Notes: generated by a model not told the origin, from the sequence alone. Positions 46,739 through 56,538 are shown, counted from the first letter of the stretch. The stretch: DNA of 64,000 nt from Bartonella bacilliformis Ver097 (GCF_000709795.1 NZ_KL503802.1:248001-312000), one strand, 5' to 3'. Translations and numbers: made by a program.

Positions 46739-49660
46739 ATGACAACACGGGAAGCGATGTTGATATTGCTAGTTTTGCTTCCCTTTGGTGGTAGTTTTAT
46801 TATTGGTTTTTTTCGTTCAACTGCCAAAAATAATGAAGCATGGTTTGCTGGAGCTATTGCGCTTTTCAGTCTTCTTTTTACAATTATGCTTTATCCGACG
46901 ATTCGTGGAAATGGTGTGGTTCGTTTAGATATTTCGTGGCTTCCAGAATGGGGTGTTGATTTGACCCTACGTATGGATGGCTTATCGTGGCTTTTTTGCC
47001 TTTTAATTACAGGAATCGGGCTACTTGTTGTTGTGTATGCGCGTTACTACATGAATCCAGCAGATCCCGTTCCAAGATTTTTTTCCTTTTTTCTAGCTTT
47101 TATGGGATCAATGACAGGAATAGTTTTGTCAGGAAATCTCGTTTTTTTGGTAATTTTCTGGGAGTTAACCAGCATTTTCTCCTTTTTGTTAATCGGTTAT
47201 TGGTATCATAATGCCAGTGCGCGTGACGGAGCCCGTATGGCTTTAACCATCACTGGTTTTGGTGGTTTTGCACTTCTTGTTGGGGTTTTACTGATTGGCC
47301 ATATTGTTGGCAGTTTTGATTTAGATAAGGTCTTGCAGTCTGGAGATTTGATCCGGTCAAGCTCTCTTTATAATCTCGTGCTTATTTGCGTTTTATTGGG
47401 GGGATTAACAAAAAGTGCACAATTTCCCTTTCATTTTTGGCTCCCCAACGCAATGGCTGCTCCAACTCCTGTATCATCTTATCTCCATTCGGCAACAATG
47501 GTTAAAGCGGGTTTATTTTTGCTTATCCGTTTGTGGCCAGTGCTGTCTGGAACAGAATCTTGGTTTTTTCTTGTTGGTTTTTCTGGGCTTACAACATTAT
47601 TGCTTGGATCTTATTTTTCAATGTTTCAGCATGATTTAAAAGGTCTTCTCGCTTATTCAACTATTAGTCATCTTGGATTGATTACAACGCTTTTAAGTCT
47701 TGGCAGTCCATTGGCATGTGTTGCAGCAATTTTTCATATGGCTAATCATGCAACTTTTAAAGCCTCTTTATTTATGGCCGCTGGCATTATTGATCATGAA
47801 ACAGGCACGCGTGATATGCGTAAATTAACGGGGCTTTTTCATTATATGCCTATTACCGGAACTCTTGCTTTGGTTGCAAGTGCAGCGATGGCTGGTGTTC
47901 CTTTGCTTAATGGTTTTTTATCGAAAGAGATGTTTTTTGCTGAAGCTGTTGAAACCCATATGGAATCATGGCTGGATTGGATTGCGCCTTATATAGCAAC
48001 ACTGGCTAGTCTATTTAGCGTCACTTATTCTATTCGTTTTATTCATGGTGTTTTTTTCGGGCCAAAATCCACATCTTTACCCAAGATACCACATGAACCG
48101 CCACATTTTATGCGTTTTCCGATGGAATTCTTAGTTTTTATTTGTTTGGCAGTTGGTATTTTGCCCCATTTAACAATTGGACCTATTTTGGATAATGCGG
48201 TTGTTTCTGTTTTAGGATCCGCGACACCTTCTTATAGTTTAGCTGTTTGGCATGGTTTGAATACGCCATTAATTATGAGTTTTATAGCTCTGTTTGGAGG
48301 TATATTGCTCTATATTTTGGGGTCTCGTTATTTTTTATCTTGTGATGAAGGCCCCCCTTTTTTTCGTTATTTTAAAGGGCAACGTATTTTTGAGCAAATT
48401 CTCGTAATCATTTCCTGGAAATGGGCACGTACAGCGGAATCTGTTTTGTCAACACGTCGCTTACAAGCTCAATTACATTGGGTTCTTTTGGTGTGTTTTG
48501 TATTTGTTAGCCTTTTATTGTGGCGCGATGGCTGGATTTCAGCAGGTTCACTTCCAATTTTTCCGCTTGAGATTTCTTTTATGGCGATTTGGGTAGTTGG
48601 TGGGGTATGCGCACTTTTAGTTGCTTGGCAAGCAAAGTTTCATCGTTTTGCGTCATTGATGCTTTTGGGAGGCGCTGGTTTGATGACTTGTGCAACCTTT
48701 TTATGGCTTTCTGCCCCTGATTTGGCTGTAACACAATTGGTTGTTGAAGTCGTGACAACAGTTCTTTTGCTTCTTGGTTTACGGTGGTTACCGAAACGTT
48801 TGTATAATGCTGCTCCTTCACCCACTGGTTTTTCGGTGTATATGCGTCGTGGTTGTGATTTTGCTATAGCTCTTCTAGGGGGTGCGAGCATGGCATGGTT
48901 GTCGTTTGCAGTAATGACACGTCCGCAAGGGCAAACAATTTCTGATTTTTTTCTCACACACGCCTATTCTGAAGCTGGTGGTCGCAATGTTGTGAATGTA
49001 TTGTTAGTTGATTTTCGCGGTTTTGATACAATGGGGGAGATTGTAGTTTTAGGTATTGTTTCGTTGACTGTATTTGCACTTTTACGACGTTTTCGTCCTT
49101 CTCCTGAAAGTGTTGATGCCCCTTTTCAGCAACGTGTTCAGATGGTTTTTGATACGACACAGCCTAATCGTGAAGCGGGGGATACTTTATCCGATTACCT
49201 TGCTGTTCCTTCTGTGATTATGCGTTGGCTTTTTCCTATCATTATTGCTTTTGCTATTTATTTATTTATGCGTGGGCATGATCTTCCAGGAGGTGGGTTT
49301 GCTGGTGGTGTGACTTTGGCAATAGGATTCATTTTACAATATCTTGCCGCCAATATTCGCTGGGTAGAAAATCATTTACGGGTTTTGCCTTTGCGGTGGA
49401 TGGGTTTTGGTTTACTGTTGTCAGTGGTGACAGGAGTAGGTTCATGGTTTTTTGAATTTCCTTTTTTAACATCATTTTTTCAATATATAAATCTTCCTTC
49501 TATTGGCGCAGTTCCTATGGCTTCTGCTTTTTTGTTTGATTTAGGCGTATTTGCATTAGTTGTGGGAGCAACGGTTCTTATTTTGATTGCGATTGCTCAC
49601 CAATCCATACGTACTTATCGAGTTAAGGAAAAATCTGTCACGAAAGAGAAGGAAAATTAA
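46739..49660 (+). CDS. Mrp/Pha cation-proton antiporter subunit A (fused A+B type)
   Basis: Largest subunit of the multi-subunit Mrp (Mnh/Pha) antiporter, related to complex I NuoL. It has 973 residues and about 20 helices. The antiporter core includes MDGLSWLFCLLITGIGLLVV near 80, FWELTSIFSFLLIGYWYHNA near 139, LTKSAQFPFHFWLPNAMAAP near 223 with the catalytic Lys, and STISHLGLITTLLSLG near 306. The last part (VIMRWLFPIIIAFAIYLFMR, GHDLPGGGFAGGVTLAIGFI) is an MnhB domain, as in the group 2 Pha systems where A and B are one protein. It leads a six-gene operon and its stop overlaps the next ATG. Confidence 0.95.
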   Translation: MTTREAMLILLVLLPFGGSFIIGFFRSTAKNNEAWFAGAIALFSLLFTIMLYPTIRGNGVVRLDISWLPEWGVDLTLRMDGLSWLFCLLITGIGLLVVVYARYYMNPADPVPRFFSFFLAFMGSMTGIVLSGNLVFLVIFWELTSIFSFLLIGYWYHNASARDGARMALTITGFGGFALLVGVLLIGHIVGSFDLDKVLQSGDLIRSSSLYNLVLICVLLGGLTKSAQFPFHFWLPNAMAAPTPVSSYLHSATMVKAGLFLLIRLWPVLSGTESWFFLVGFSGLTTLLLGSYFSMFQHDLKGLLAYSTISHLGLITTLLSLGSPLACVAAIFHMANHATFKASLFMAAGIIDHETGTRDMRKLTGLFHYMPITGTLALVASAAMAGVPLLNGFLSKEMFFAEAVETHMESWLDWIAPYIATLASLFSVTYSIRFIHGVFFGPKSTSLPKIPHEPPHFMRFPMEFLVFICLAVGILPHLTIGPILDNAVVSVLGSATPSYSLAVWHGLNTPLIMSFIALFGGILLYILGSRYFLSCDEGPPFFRYFKGQRIFEQILVIISWKWARTAESVLSTRRLQAQLHWVLLVCFVFVSLLLWRDGWISAGSLPIFPLEISFMAIWVVGGVCALLVAWQAKFHRFASLMLLGGAGLMTCATFLWLSAPDLAVTQLVVEVVTTVLLLLGLRWLPKRLYNAAPSPTGFSVYMRRGCDFAIALLGGASMAWLSFAVMTRPQGQTISDFFLTHAYSEAGGRNVVNVLLVDFRGFDTMGEIVVLGIVSLTVFALLRRFRPSPESVDAPFQQRVQMVFDTTQPNREAGDTLSDYLAVPSVIMRWLFPIIIAFAIYLFMRGHDLPGGGFAGGVTLAIGFILQYLAANIRWVENHLRVLPLRWMGFGLLLSVVTGVGSWFFEFPFLTSFFQYINLPSIGAVPMASAFLFDLGVFALVVGATVLILIAIAHQSIRTYRVKEKSVTKEKEN

Positions 49661-50001
49661 TGGAAATTGTTCTTTCTTTAGGTATTGGTGTTTTTATTGG
49701 ATCTGGGATTTGGCTTATTTTGCGTCCACGAACTTTTCAGGTAATTCTTGGTTTGTCGTTGATCTCCTACGGTGTGAATCTCTTTATGTTTTCAATGGGA
49801 CGGCCACGTAGTAATGTGGCGCCCATTGTTAACTCTTCTGATATAGTGAATCCAGCCAATTATGCAGATCCTTTGCCACAAACCTTGGTTTTGACAGCGA
49901 TTGTGATTGGTTTTGCAACGACAGCTTTGTTTCTGGTTATTCTTCTGGTTTCACGCGGTTTAACGGGCTCTGATCATGTTGATGGACGTGAGGTGCAATG
50001 A
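49660..50001 (+). CDS. Mrp/Pha antiporter subunit C
   Basis: NuoK-like subunit. It has 113 residues and three transmembrane helices: LSLGIGVFIGSGIWLIL, FQVILGLSLISYGVNLFMFS near 30 and LVLTAIVIGFATTALFLVIL near 76. The PLPQTLVLTAIVIGFA phrase is highly typical of MnhC/PhaC. The ATG overlaps the subunit A stop codon (TAATG), and its own stop overlaps subunit D by 4 bases, so translation of the operon is coupled. Confidence 0.94.
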   Translation: MEIVLSLGIGVFIGSGIWLILRPRTFQVILGLSLISYGVNLFMFSMGRPRSNVAPIVNSSDIVNPANYADPLPQTLVLTAIVIGFATTALFLVILLVSRGLTGSDHVDGREVQ

Positions 50002-51623
50002 TGGAAGTTTGGTTGCATCATTTGCTTATTGTGCCTATTCTTTTACCGTTAACTATTGGAGCGGTGCTTCTTTTTTATGATGAGCGCCGTTCAAAACTTA
50101 AAGCACTCATCAGTCTTGTTTCTGCTGGTTTATTGATTGTCGTTTCTGTTTTATTGTTCGTTCGCACTCTTGAAATTGCACCAGCTGCAGATGTGTATCG
50201 GCTTGGGAATTGGCTTCCTCCTTTCGGTATCGTTTTAGTTCTTGATCGCTTAAGCGTTATGATGCTTGTACTTTCAAATTTATTGACAACTGCTGTGTTG
50301 GTTTTTTCGCGCGCTCATTGGTATAAAGCAGGTCCTCATTTTCAGTCATTGATGCAGTTTTTTATCATGGGGGTTAATGGCACTTTTTTAACAGGCGATC
50401 TCTTCAATTTATTTGTGTTTTTTGAAGTTGTCTTAACGGCTTCTTATGGGCTTGCTTTCCACGGTTCAGGTCAGTCACGAGTGCGTGCAGGGATGCATTA
50501 TGTGGTGATAAATCTTGTTGCTTCATTATTTTTCTTAATTGGGGCAGCACTTATCTATGGGGTGGTTGGTACGCTTAATATGGCTGATTTAGCTGTCAAA
50601 ATAAGACACATCACTTCTGAAGATATTGTTTTATTTGAGGTTGGCGCAGCATTTTTGGGCATCGTTTTTTTGCTCAAAGTGGGTATGTGGCCACTGAATT
50701 TCTGGTTAACTCCAGTTTATAGCACAGCCGCTGCTCCTGTTAGCGCTGCTTTTGCAATTTTAAGCAAGATGGGTATTTATGTTATTTTACGTCTAACACT
50801 TTTATGGTTTAGCCCTGAAAGTGGATATTTTGCTCATTTTGGTCATATAATTTTATTTTATGGTGGACTTGCTACGCTAATTTTTGGGATCATTGGGGTA
50901 CTGGCAAGCCAAGTTTTAGGGCGTTTAGCAGCTTACAGCGTCCTTGTATCTTCTGGAATTTTGTTAACAAGTATTGGGATGGGGAATACAGCGCTTATGG
51001 CAGGAGCGCTTTTTTACATTTTTTCTTCAGTTTTAGCGCTTGGCGCTTTATTTCTTCTAGTAGAATTGGTTGAATGTAATCAAGACATGGCTGCTAATGT
51101 TTTGGCTGTTACCATGGAAGTGTACGGGGATGATGAAGAAGAAGAGGATGATGAAGTTGGTACTTATTTACCGGCAACTTTAGCAATTCTCGGATGTTGT
51201 TTTGTGATATGTACGATTTTGATTGTTGGCTTGCCACCTTTTTCTGGTTTTGTTGCGAAATTTATGATGCTCATGGCAATTTTTAATCAGAATGAGGGGA
51301 ATTCTTCCGCTAACCTATCGGTTATACATAATTGGCTTTTTGTTTTCTTTGTTATTATTTCTGGTTTTGCAGCTTTAATTGCAATGACTCGTAAGGGTAT
51401 TCGAATATTTTGGACCCCTCTTGAGTACAGAGAGCCACGTGCACAAGTGATCGAATTTGCACCTATTGCTGCTCTTCTCACTCTGTGTTTGATGATGACG
51501 ATTATGGCTGGTCCTATTAGCCACTATATGTCTGAAACAGTGAAAACTTTAAGTGATCCGAAAAATTATATTGAGAGCGTTTTAACGAGTTCTACCTTAA
51601 AAACTATGGAGAAGAAGCCATGA
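49998..51623 (+). CDS. Mrp/Pha antiporter subunit D
   Basis: NuoM/N-like proton-translocating subunit. It has 541 residues and about 14 helices. FVFFEVVLTASYGLAFHGSG near 139 holds the conserved Glu, VGMWPLNFWLTPVYSTAAAP near 227 holds the second antiporter core, and AAYSVLVSSGILLTSIGMG near 312 is typical. A very acidic cytoplasmic or periplasmic loop (DDEEEEDDEVG near 376) interrupts the C-terminal third; acidic loops here are known in rhizobial PhaD. It overlaps C and E by 4 bases each. Confidence 0.94.
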   Translation: MMEVWLHHLLIVPILLPLTIGAVLLFYDERRSKLKALISLVSAGLLIVVSVLLFVRTLEIAPAADVYRLGNWLPPFGIVLVLDRLSVMMLVLSNLLTTAVLVFSRAHWYKAGPHFQSLMQFFIMGVNGTFLTGDLFNLFVFFEVVLTASYGLAFHGSGQSRVRAGMHYVVINLVASLFFLIGAALIYGVVGTLNMADLAVKIRHITSEDIVLFEVGAAFLGIVFLLKVGMWPLNFWLTPVYSTAAAPVSAAFAILSKMGIYVILRLTLLWFSPESGYFAHFGHIILFYGGLATLIFGIIGVLASQVLGRLAAYSVLVSSGILLTSIGMGNTALMAGALFYIFSSVLALGALFLLVELVECNQDMAANVLAVTMEVYGDDEEEEDDEVGTYLPATLAILGCCFVICTILIVGLPPFSGFVAKFMMLMAIFNQNEGNSSANLSVIHNWLFVFFVIISGFAALIAMTRKGIRIFWTPLEYREPRAQVIEFAPIAALLTLCLMMTIMAGPISHYMSETVKTLSDPKNYIESVLTSSTLKTMEKKP

Positions 51624-52105
51624 GTCGCTTTTTGCCTTACCCTTTTTTAAGTGGTGCGATTGTTTTTATGTGGGTGATTTTAAGTGGTTTTAGCTTAAGC
51701 CAATTACTTTTAGGAATGATGGTTGCGTTATTTAGCGGTTGGATGATGCAGCTTCTTGAACCAGAAAAGATCACGATTAAAAATTGGCGTGCAGTTTTTC
51801 AATTGATTTATCGTGTATTTATTGATTCTATTGTTGGAAACATTTCAGTTGCTTGGTTTACTCTAAAAAATGGGCATAAAAAACAACAATCTGGTTTTGT
51901 TGTTGTGCCTCTTTTTATTAAAAATCATACAGCTTTGGCTATTTTAGCATGCATCTTATCAGCAACTCCAGGGACTGTTTGGATTTCGTATAATAGCAAA
52001 AAGAATGAGCTTTTGATTCATGTATTAAATTTAAAAGATGGAAATGATTACCAGCAACTCATTAAGCAACGGTATGAAGGATTAATTTTGGAGATTTTCT
52101 CATGA
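51620..52105 (+). CDS. Mrp/Pha antiporter subunit E
   Basis: Small membrane subunit needed for assembly of the antiporter. It has 161 residues. Two to three N-terminal helices (FLSGAIVFMWVILSGFSLSQ, LLLGMMVALFSGWMMQLL) precede a cytoplasmic domain with AILACILSATPGTVWISYNS near 109 and LLIHVLNLKDG near 135, the MnhE signature TPGT. It overlaps D and F by 4 bases each. Confidence 0.92.
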   Translation: MSRFLPYPFLSGAIVFMWVILSGFSLSQLLLGMMVALFSGWMMQLLEPEKITIKNWRAVFQLIYRVFIDSIVGNISVAWFTLKNGHKKQQSGFVVVPLFIKNHTALAILACILSATPGTVWISYNSKKNELLIHVLNLKDGNDYQQLIKQRYEGLILEIFS

Positions 52106-52386
52106 GTATGATTATCCTTTATTGGGCTCTTTTCATTTCACAGATTTTTTTAAGTTTGGCAATAGTTGTTGTAGCGGTTTTTCGATTGGTTCGTGGTCCA
52201 AGGGCACAAGACCGAATTGTTGGTTTAGATGCCCTTTATATGACGACGATTCTTTTATTTATCCTTTTTGATCTTCGTTCAGGAACAATTATTTATTTTG
52301 AAGCTGCCCTTATTATTGGGTTGTTGGGTCCTATCTCAAGTATTGCTTTGGCAAAATTTTTGATGCGTGGGGAAATTATTGAATGA
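52102..52386 (+). CDS. Mrp/Pha antiporter subunit F
   Basis: Three-helix subunit, 94 residues, normal length. FRLVRGPRAQDRIVGLDALY near 27 is the family signature, containing the conserved RGPRAQDRI box and Asp; helices lie at 5-25, 45-60 and 65-85. It overlaps both neighbours by 4 bases. Confidence 0.93.
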   Translation: MSMIILYWALFISQIFLSLAIVVVAVFRLVRGPRAQDRIVGLDALYMTTILLFILFDLRSGTIIYFEAALIIGLLGPISSIALAKFLMRGEIIE

Positions 52387-52775
52387 AAGATGATATTTCA
52401 CTTTGGGTTTCAATACTTATCGCTGTTTTTTTGCTATTAGGGTCTACTCTTACGCTCATTGGAACGATAGGGCTGGTACGTTTTTCAACTTTTTATGAGC
52501 GGCTACACATGCCTTCATTAATTGCGAGCTGGGGAGCCGGCAGTATCTTTATGGCCTCACTTCTTTATTCAATATTTGTAGATCATCAGCTGGTTTTTCA
52601 TGAAGTGTTATTGTTAGTCTTTTTGTTTGTAACAACACCTGTAACTTCAATGCTTTTGTCACAAGCGGCAGCTCATCAAGACCATCCAGAAAATTGGTTA
52701 AAGAAGCCGCCAGCTTTTTTATTGTGTCATAGGGAAGAAAAGTCCTCTGTATTAAAAGAAAAAGAATCTGATTGA
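52383..52775 (+). CDS. Mrp/Pha antiporter subunit G
   Basis: Three-helix subunit, 130 residues. GTIGLVRFSTFYERLHMPSL near 27 matches the conserved GxxGLxRxPDxYxRLHA motif of MnhG, and LLLVFLFVTTPVTSMLLSQA near 75 is the third helix with the TxPVT motif. The C-terminus (HPENWLKKPPAFLL and a charged tail) is hydrophilic. It is the last gene of the operon; a small GAGATTT/AAATCTC inverted repeat overlaps the stop. Confidence 0.93.
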   Translation: MKDDISLWVSILIAVFLLLGSTLTLIGTIGLVRFSTFYERLHMPSLIASWGAGSIFMASLLYSIFVDHQLVFHEVLLLVFLFVTTPVTSMLLSQAAAHQDHPENWLKKPPAFLLCHREEKSSVLKEKESD

Positions 52776-52805
52776 GATTTACAAATCTCCTAATTTAGAC
52801 TCAAT

Positions 52806-53198
52806 TTATTGTATGTCTTGTATTTTTTCACAGCGGATAGGATTTTCTTCTGTTGGATCATCAATCAGATTGTAAAGTATAGCTTGGTCCTTTTTTATCC
52901 ACCAAATATATTGTGCTCCCGCAAATTTTACTCCTGAGGCTGCAATAACATTTGCGCCAATGACACGTTGGCCTTTCCATGTAAAATCAACTAAAGAAAT
53001 CATGCTAGCATTGAGGTAGGTTGCAGCAATTTTCTCTTTATCTGTCTCAGTATCGCATTGATACATAACGGTTGTTTTTGTAGGATTTGGATCTTCTGGG
53101 ACTTCAATGATTAAAGAACCCGCAGAGACACTAATTTGTTTAAAAAGTAAAACACCTAAAATGGCCAAAGATCCTAAAATGAGTAAAACTTTTTTCAT
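52806..53198 (-). CDS. MliC/PliC-type lysozyme-inhibitor family protein
   Basis: Predicted periplasmic or membrane-anchored protein. It has 130 residues: an N-terminal signal/anchor (VLLILGSLAILGVLLFKQIS) and then a MliC-like barrel with TTVMYQCDTETD near 43, ATYLNASMISLVDF near 59, IAASGVKFAGAQYIWWIKKD near 87 (SASGxxYxxxxxxWWxKG pattern of the family) and a C-terminal Cys that can bond with the YQC cysteine. MliC proteins inhibit C-type lysozyme; that activity is inferred. There is no lipobox cysteine at the signal, so it is not a clear lipoprotein. It is convergent with the antiporter operon. Confidence 0.75.
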   Translation of the reverse strand: MKKVLLILGSLAILGVLLFKQISVSAGSLIIEVPEDPNPTKTTVMYQCDTETDKEKIAATYLNASMISLVDFTWKGQRVIGANVIAASGVKFAGAQYIWWIKKDQAILYNLIDDPTEENPIRCEKIQDIQ

Positions 53199-53244
53199 GA
53201 TATTTTCCTTTAATAATTTAAAGTAATAATCCTCATTGGGGCAA

Positions 53245-53551
53245 TGGTGTCTACGGCAGGATTTGAACCTGCGACCCCAGGATTCATACCACTTCGATTT
53301 TCACCGCCAGCCTATTGGTTTAAGCTGTTTGTGGTCTGGACTGTCTCTTCACCTTGAAGCTTTACGCTTTTTAGGTGCTGCCCGTTCAGTCTCTACACCT
53401 TCCTATCTGTTTTAGATAGGCTTGGCTCGGGATTGGCATATAGTTTCCTGTGAAGCTTTCCCCGAATTTGAGCAGATCCGCTTCGAGAATTTCTTCTCAA
53501 GGCGCCCAATTTTTAGGAATCCTGTGCTCTATCCTACTGAGCTACGCAGAC
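53245..53551 (-). tRNA. tRNA-Arg(CCU) split by a group I intron
   Basis: Read on the minus strand, the 5' exon (53551-53515) has acceptor GTCTGCG, D-arm GCTC..GAGC and CAGGATTCCT. The 3' exon (53284-53245) has AATCCTG, TpsiC arm, acceptor CGTAGAC, discriminator A and an encoded CCA. Joined, the anticodon loop is TTCCTAA, anticodon CCU, closed by CAGGA/TCCTG. The joined tRNA has 74 bases plus CCA, normal size. The interruption right after the anticodon matches the group I intron position known for tRNA-Arg(CCU) in Agrobacterium. The gene lies between a MliC-type gene and aroB. Confidence 0.92.
53285..53514 (-). ncRNA. Self-splicing group I intron, 230 nt
   Basis: The intron begins after the exon's terminal U (ATTCCT^AAAAATTGGG) and ends in G (GGTATG^AATCC), as group I splicing requires. 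Inside are paired core elements: GAGACTGAACGGGC resembling the R/P7 strand and AAGAGACAGTCC resembling the S/P7 strand, in the right order near the 3' half, and a CTATCT/AGATAG hairpin (58 to 65 bases upstream of R). No open frame is present, so there is no homing endonuclease. The core match was made by eye, and base-pair boundaries are approximate. Confidence 0.85.
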
Positions 53552-53613
53552 ACAACTGCATCTTATTCTTTTAATCAAATTATAAAGGTGAATCAATTTA
53601 GATTAAGTATGAA

Positions 53614-54747
53614 TCAACGCGTTTTTATGAATTTTTGTTTTAAAAAGGTTAAAATAGCGTCTGATGCAACATCTTTTGCGATAAATGACTGGCCGAGTCC
53701 ACGTGTTAAGATAAGAGTTAAGCGATTATTTGAGACTTTTTTATCCTGAGCAATGAATGTCATTAACATTTCGGCATTTGGCAATTCACCCGGGATATCT
53801 TGTAACTGTGTAGGCAAGCCAGCTTCTTTAAGATGCGTTTCGACACGTTGTACGAGCATAGGGTTTATTAAATTGAGTTGCGCAGAAAATTGATGGGCTA
53901 GTATCATGCCAATAGCGATAGCTTCACCATGTATTAAACGGTTTGCATTATAATCGGTAGCTGTTTCAAGCATATGTCCAAATGTATGGCCGAGATTAAG
54001 CAAGGCACGCTCATCGGATTCATATTCATCACGCGCTACAATGTCAGCTTTAAATTGACATGAGCGGGCAATGGCTTCTACCCGTGTTGGGCCACTGGAA
54101 AAAATTTCTTTTTGATTTTTTTCAAGCCATTCAAAAAAATGAGGCTGGTTAATAAGGCCATATTTAACCATTTCTGCGTAGCCTGCACGAAATTCGCGTA
54201 AAGGCAATGTATCAAGGACACATGTATCAGCGATAACACATTGAGGTTGATAAAAGCTACCGATGAGATTTTTACCATGTTGGCTATTGATTCCAGTTTT
54301 TCCTCCGATGGATGAATCAATTTGTGCGAGTAGCGTTGTCGGTATCTGTATGAAATGCATTCCTCGGCGTATGATGCTTGCAGCGAAACCTCCCAGATCA
54401 CCGATAACACCACCACCAAAAGCGATAATGCTGTCACTTCTTTCCAAACGAGCAGCAAGGATTTTATCGATGATAGTTTGTAAAACCGGGAATGATTTTG
54501 ATTGTTCTCCCGCTTCTACGATGATTGGAATGGTGTGGATTTGATTTGCTAACAATTCTGCTTGCAGTGTTTCTAAATGAAGGGCAGCAACATTTGTGTC
54601 TGTGACAATAGCCAAGCGCTTTTGGTGGAGATCTTTTTGATGAGAGAAACTCTTAATCTGTAAAGCGGCTTGTGCAATAAGATCGGAACCAATAATGATA
54701 TCATAACAGCATTTATCAAGTTTGACAGTAATGATTTTGGCTTGCAT
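53614..54747 (-). CDS. aroB: 3-dehydroquinate synthase
   Basis: NAD-dependent, metal-requiring second step of the shikimate pathway. From the ATG at 54747, with AGGAAT at the right distance, it has 377 residues. [20 protein letters not shown] near 104 is the nucleotide/substrate site, [20 protein letters not shown] near 125, the metal ligands are in [20 protein letters not shown] near 250, and [15 protein letters not shown] near 277. A longer start at 54765 is possible. It overlaps the end of aroK by about 30 bases. Confidence 0.95.
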   Translation of the reverse strand: MQAKIITVKLDKCCYDIIIGSDLIAQAALQIKSFSHQKDLHQKRLAIVTDTNVAALHLETLQAELLANQIHTIPIIVEAGEQSKSFPVLQTIIDKILAARLERSDSIIAFGGGVIGDLGGFAASIIRRGMHFIQIPTTLLAQIDSSIGGKTGINSQHGKNLIGSFYQPQCVIADTCVLDTLPLREFRAGYAEMVKYGLINQPHFFEWLEKNQKEIFSSGPTRVEAIARSCQFKADIVARDEYESDERALLNLGHTFGHMLETATDYNANRLIHGEAIAIGMILAHQFSAQLNLINPMLVQRVETHLKEAGLPTQLQDIPGELPNAEMLMTFIAQDKKVSNNRLTLILTRGLGQSFIAKDVASDAILTFLKQKFIKTR

Positions 54748-55342
54748 GCTTTTTATTCCTATCATTGATGTAGTTTTGTACCCGTTTTATGACCTTTTTT
54801 GCTACCATATTACGGGATTCTTTATGGTTTTTGACCATTAAGTTTGCTGTTGCATAAATAGGGTAGCGTTGTTCCATAAGTATTCGTATGGTTTCTTGAG
54901 GATTGTCTGTTTGCAGTAAAGGTCGAGTAAGGCGTCGCGAAACACGTTTGATGAGTAGGTTAAAGTCTGTTTTGAGCCATATGGAGATACCCCTGTGATG
55001 AATGGCTTTTCGAATATTTTCGTTCATATAGGCTCCTCCGCCTGTTGCAAGAACAAGAGGACCATTTTTGAGGATGTTGAGGATGACTCTTTGTTCAAGA
55101 AGGCGAAATTCTGATTCACCATGAATTTCAAAAAGATCAGAGATTGTCATTTGTGCGGCTTTTTCGATTTCCTGATCAGAATCATAAAAAGGCAGATCAA
55201 GCATGGTTGCAACACGTTTACCAATAGCTGATTTCCCTGAACCCATGAAACCAACAAACACTAGTGTTTGTTGGTTAAGACACGATAAGAATTCACTTTT
55301 TATGTGTGTCTCTAGGATAGGATGAGGCCGATTATTCTTCAT
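54716..55342 (-). CDS. aroK: Shikimate kinase
   Basis: Phosphorylates shikimate. It has 208 residues. P-loop GFMGSGKS at 31-38, substrate Asp and Arg in [20 protein letters not shown] near 54 and [13 protein letters not shown] near 75, the GGG motif [14 protein letters not shown] near 98, and the LID Arg in [20 protein letters not shown] near 136. The C-terminus carries about 25 extra basic residues. It is upstream of and overlapping aroB, the usual alphaproteobacterial pair. Confidence 0.95.
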   Translation of the reverse strand: MKNNRPHPILETHIKSEFLSCLNQQTLVFVGFMGSGKSAIGKRVATMLDLPFYDSDQEIEKAAQMTISDLFEIHGESEFRLLEQRVILNILKNGPLVLATGGGAYMNENIRKAIHHRGISIWLKTDFNLLIKRVSRRLTRPLLQTDNPQETIRILMEQRYPIYATANLMVKNHKESRNMVAKKVIKRVQNYINDRNKKHASQNHYCQT

Positions 55343-55502
55343 CGTTATATTTCGACATTTATTTTCTTTAAAGTCAATTTTTGTTAATTTTTGTAAGACA
55401 TGATAAGAGATAAAAATAAGTGTTTTTGGGAATAATTTATTGTTTCATGTTGGATTAACTCGATTTTGATGGTTTTTTCTCGTGATCATTGTTTTTTCGA
55501 TA

Positions 55503-55542
55503 TGATAATAATGCCAATGATTTGAATTAATTGATAATAATG
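55503..55542. repeat. Pair of 11-base direct repeats upstream of xerD
   Basis: TGATAATAATG occurs at 55503-55513 and again at 55532-55542, 29 bases apart start to start, in the 257-base gap between divergent aroK and xerD. They lie 58 bases before the xerD ATG. Fitting a regulator site, but no known operator was recognised. Confidence 0.45.
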
Positions 55543-55599
55543 AAAATGCATATCGATGTTCTTTTGGATTCATGCTACGTTTTTTGCGAAGGTTGATCT

Positions 55600-56538
55600 A
55601 TGAAAAATAATATTATAATAGATCGTTTTCTTGAAATGATGAGTGCTGAGCGAGGAGCTTCTGCTCATACATTGGCTGCGTATCAGCATGATTTACAATG
55701 GGCACAAGATAAATTGTCTTCGTGTTCTGTTTCACTTTTTTCAGCACGAAAAGAAGATTTGATTAGTCTTTTGTCATTAATGCATAAAGCTGGTTTTGCG
55801 GCAACTTCGCAGGCACGTCGTTTATCAACATTGCGTCAATTTTATCAATTTCTTTATGCTGAAAAATTGCGAGAAGATGATCCTTCCAGTGATATTGATG
55901 CACCTCGTAAAGGGCGTCCTTTGCCAAAAATTATGAGTGAAGATGTGGTTACAAAATTACTTGATTTTGTGCAATTAGAAACAAGTCAAGCAGAGTATGG
56001 GTCTAAGAATCATTTTCGTGCATTGCGTTTTCAGGTTCTGATTGAAATGCTTTATGCTACGGGGTTACGCATTAGTGAATTGGTAAGTCTTCCTGTTCAA
56101 ACAGTGCGAGGGAAAGAGCAATATATTTTAGTGCGCGGCAAAGGTGGAAAAGAGCGAATGGTTCTTTTATCTGCGAAAGCACGCCAAGTTCTTTCTGAGT
56201 GGTTAGTTTTGCGGGATCAAGGAAAAGATGCTACAAGCCCTTATCTTTTTCCTGCACATTCATCGACAGGGTACATTGCTCGCCAATTTATTGCACGGGG
56301 ATTAAAAGATCTTGCGAAAAGAGCGGGAATAAGAGGCGATTGCTTTTCTCCTCATACCTTGCGCCACGCTTTTGCTAGCCACCTTTTGCAAAATGGTGCT
56401 GATTTGCGTGTAGTTCAGCATTTATTAGGTCATTGTGATATTTCGACCACGCAAATTTATACACATGTGCTAGAAGCAGGTCTTTATCATTTAGTTAATG
56501 AACATCATCCACTTGCCGATCAAGATAAGGCCAGGTAA
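55600..56538 (+). CDS. xerD: Site-specific tyrosine recombinase XerD
   Basis: Resolves chromosome dimers at dif with XerC. It has 312 residues: an N-terminal core-binding domain (1-110) and the catalytic domain with Arg157 (TGLRISEL), Lys near 182, His252 and Arg255 (PHTLRHAFASHLLQNG), His278 (LLGHCDIS) and nucleophile Tyr287 (TQIYTHV). All are in place. No integrase-type arm domain, cargo or att repeat is nearby, so this is the housekeeping enzyme and not a prophage integrase. It is divergent from aroK-aroB. Confidence 0.93.
   Translation: MKNNIIIDRFLEMMSAERGASAHTLAAYQHDLQWAQDKLSSCSVSLFSARKEDLISLLSLMHKAGFAATSQARRLSTLRQFYQFLYAEKLREDDPSSDIDAPRKGRPLPKIMSEDVVTKLLDFVQLETSQAEYGSKNHFRALRFQVLIEMLYATGLRISELVSLPVQTVRGKEQYILVRGKGGKERMVLLSAKARQVLSEWLVLRDQGKDATSPYLFPAHSSTGYIARQFIARGLKDLAKRAGIRGDCFSPHTLRHAFASHLLQNGADLRVVQHLLGHCDISTTQIYTHVLEAGLYHLVNEHHPLADQDKAR

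Noticed and set aside
53450-53749. 99-codon plus-strand frame across the tRNA-Arg intron and the aroB end
   Set aside because: It runs antisense through a tRNA exon, the intron and aroB, so it is a shadow frame.
55600-56538. Tyrosine recombinase as a sign of an integrated element
   Set aside because: Sequence and context are those of housekeeping XerD; no att repeats, phage genes or adjacent tRNA target.
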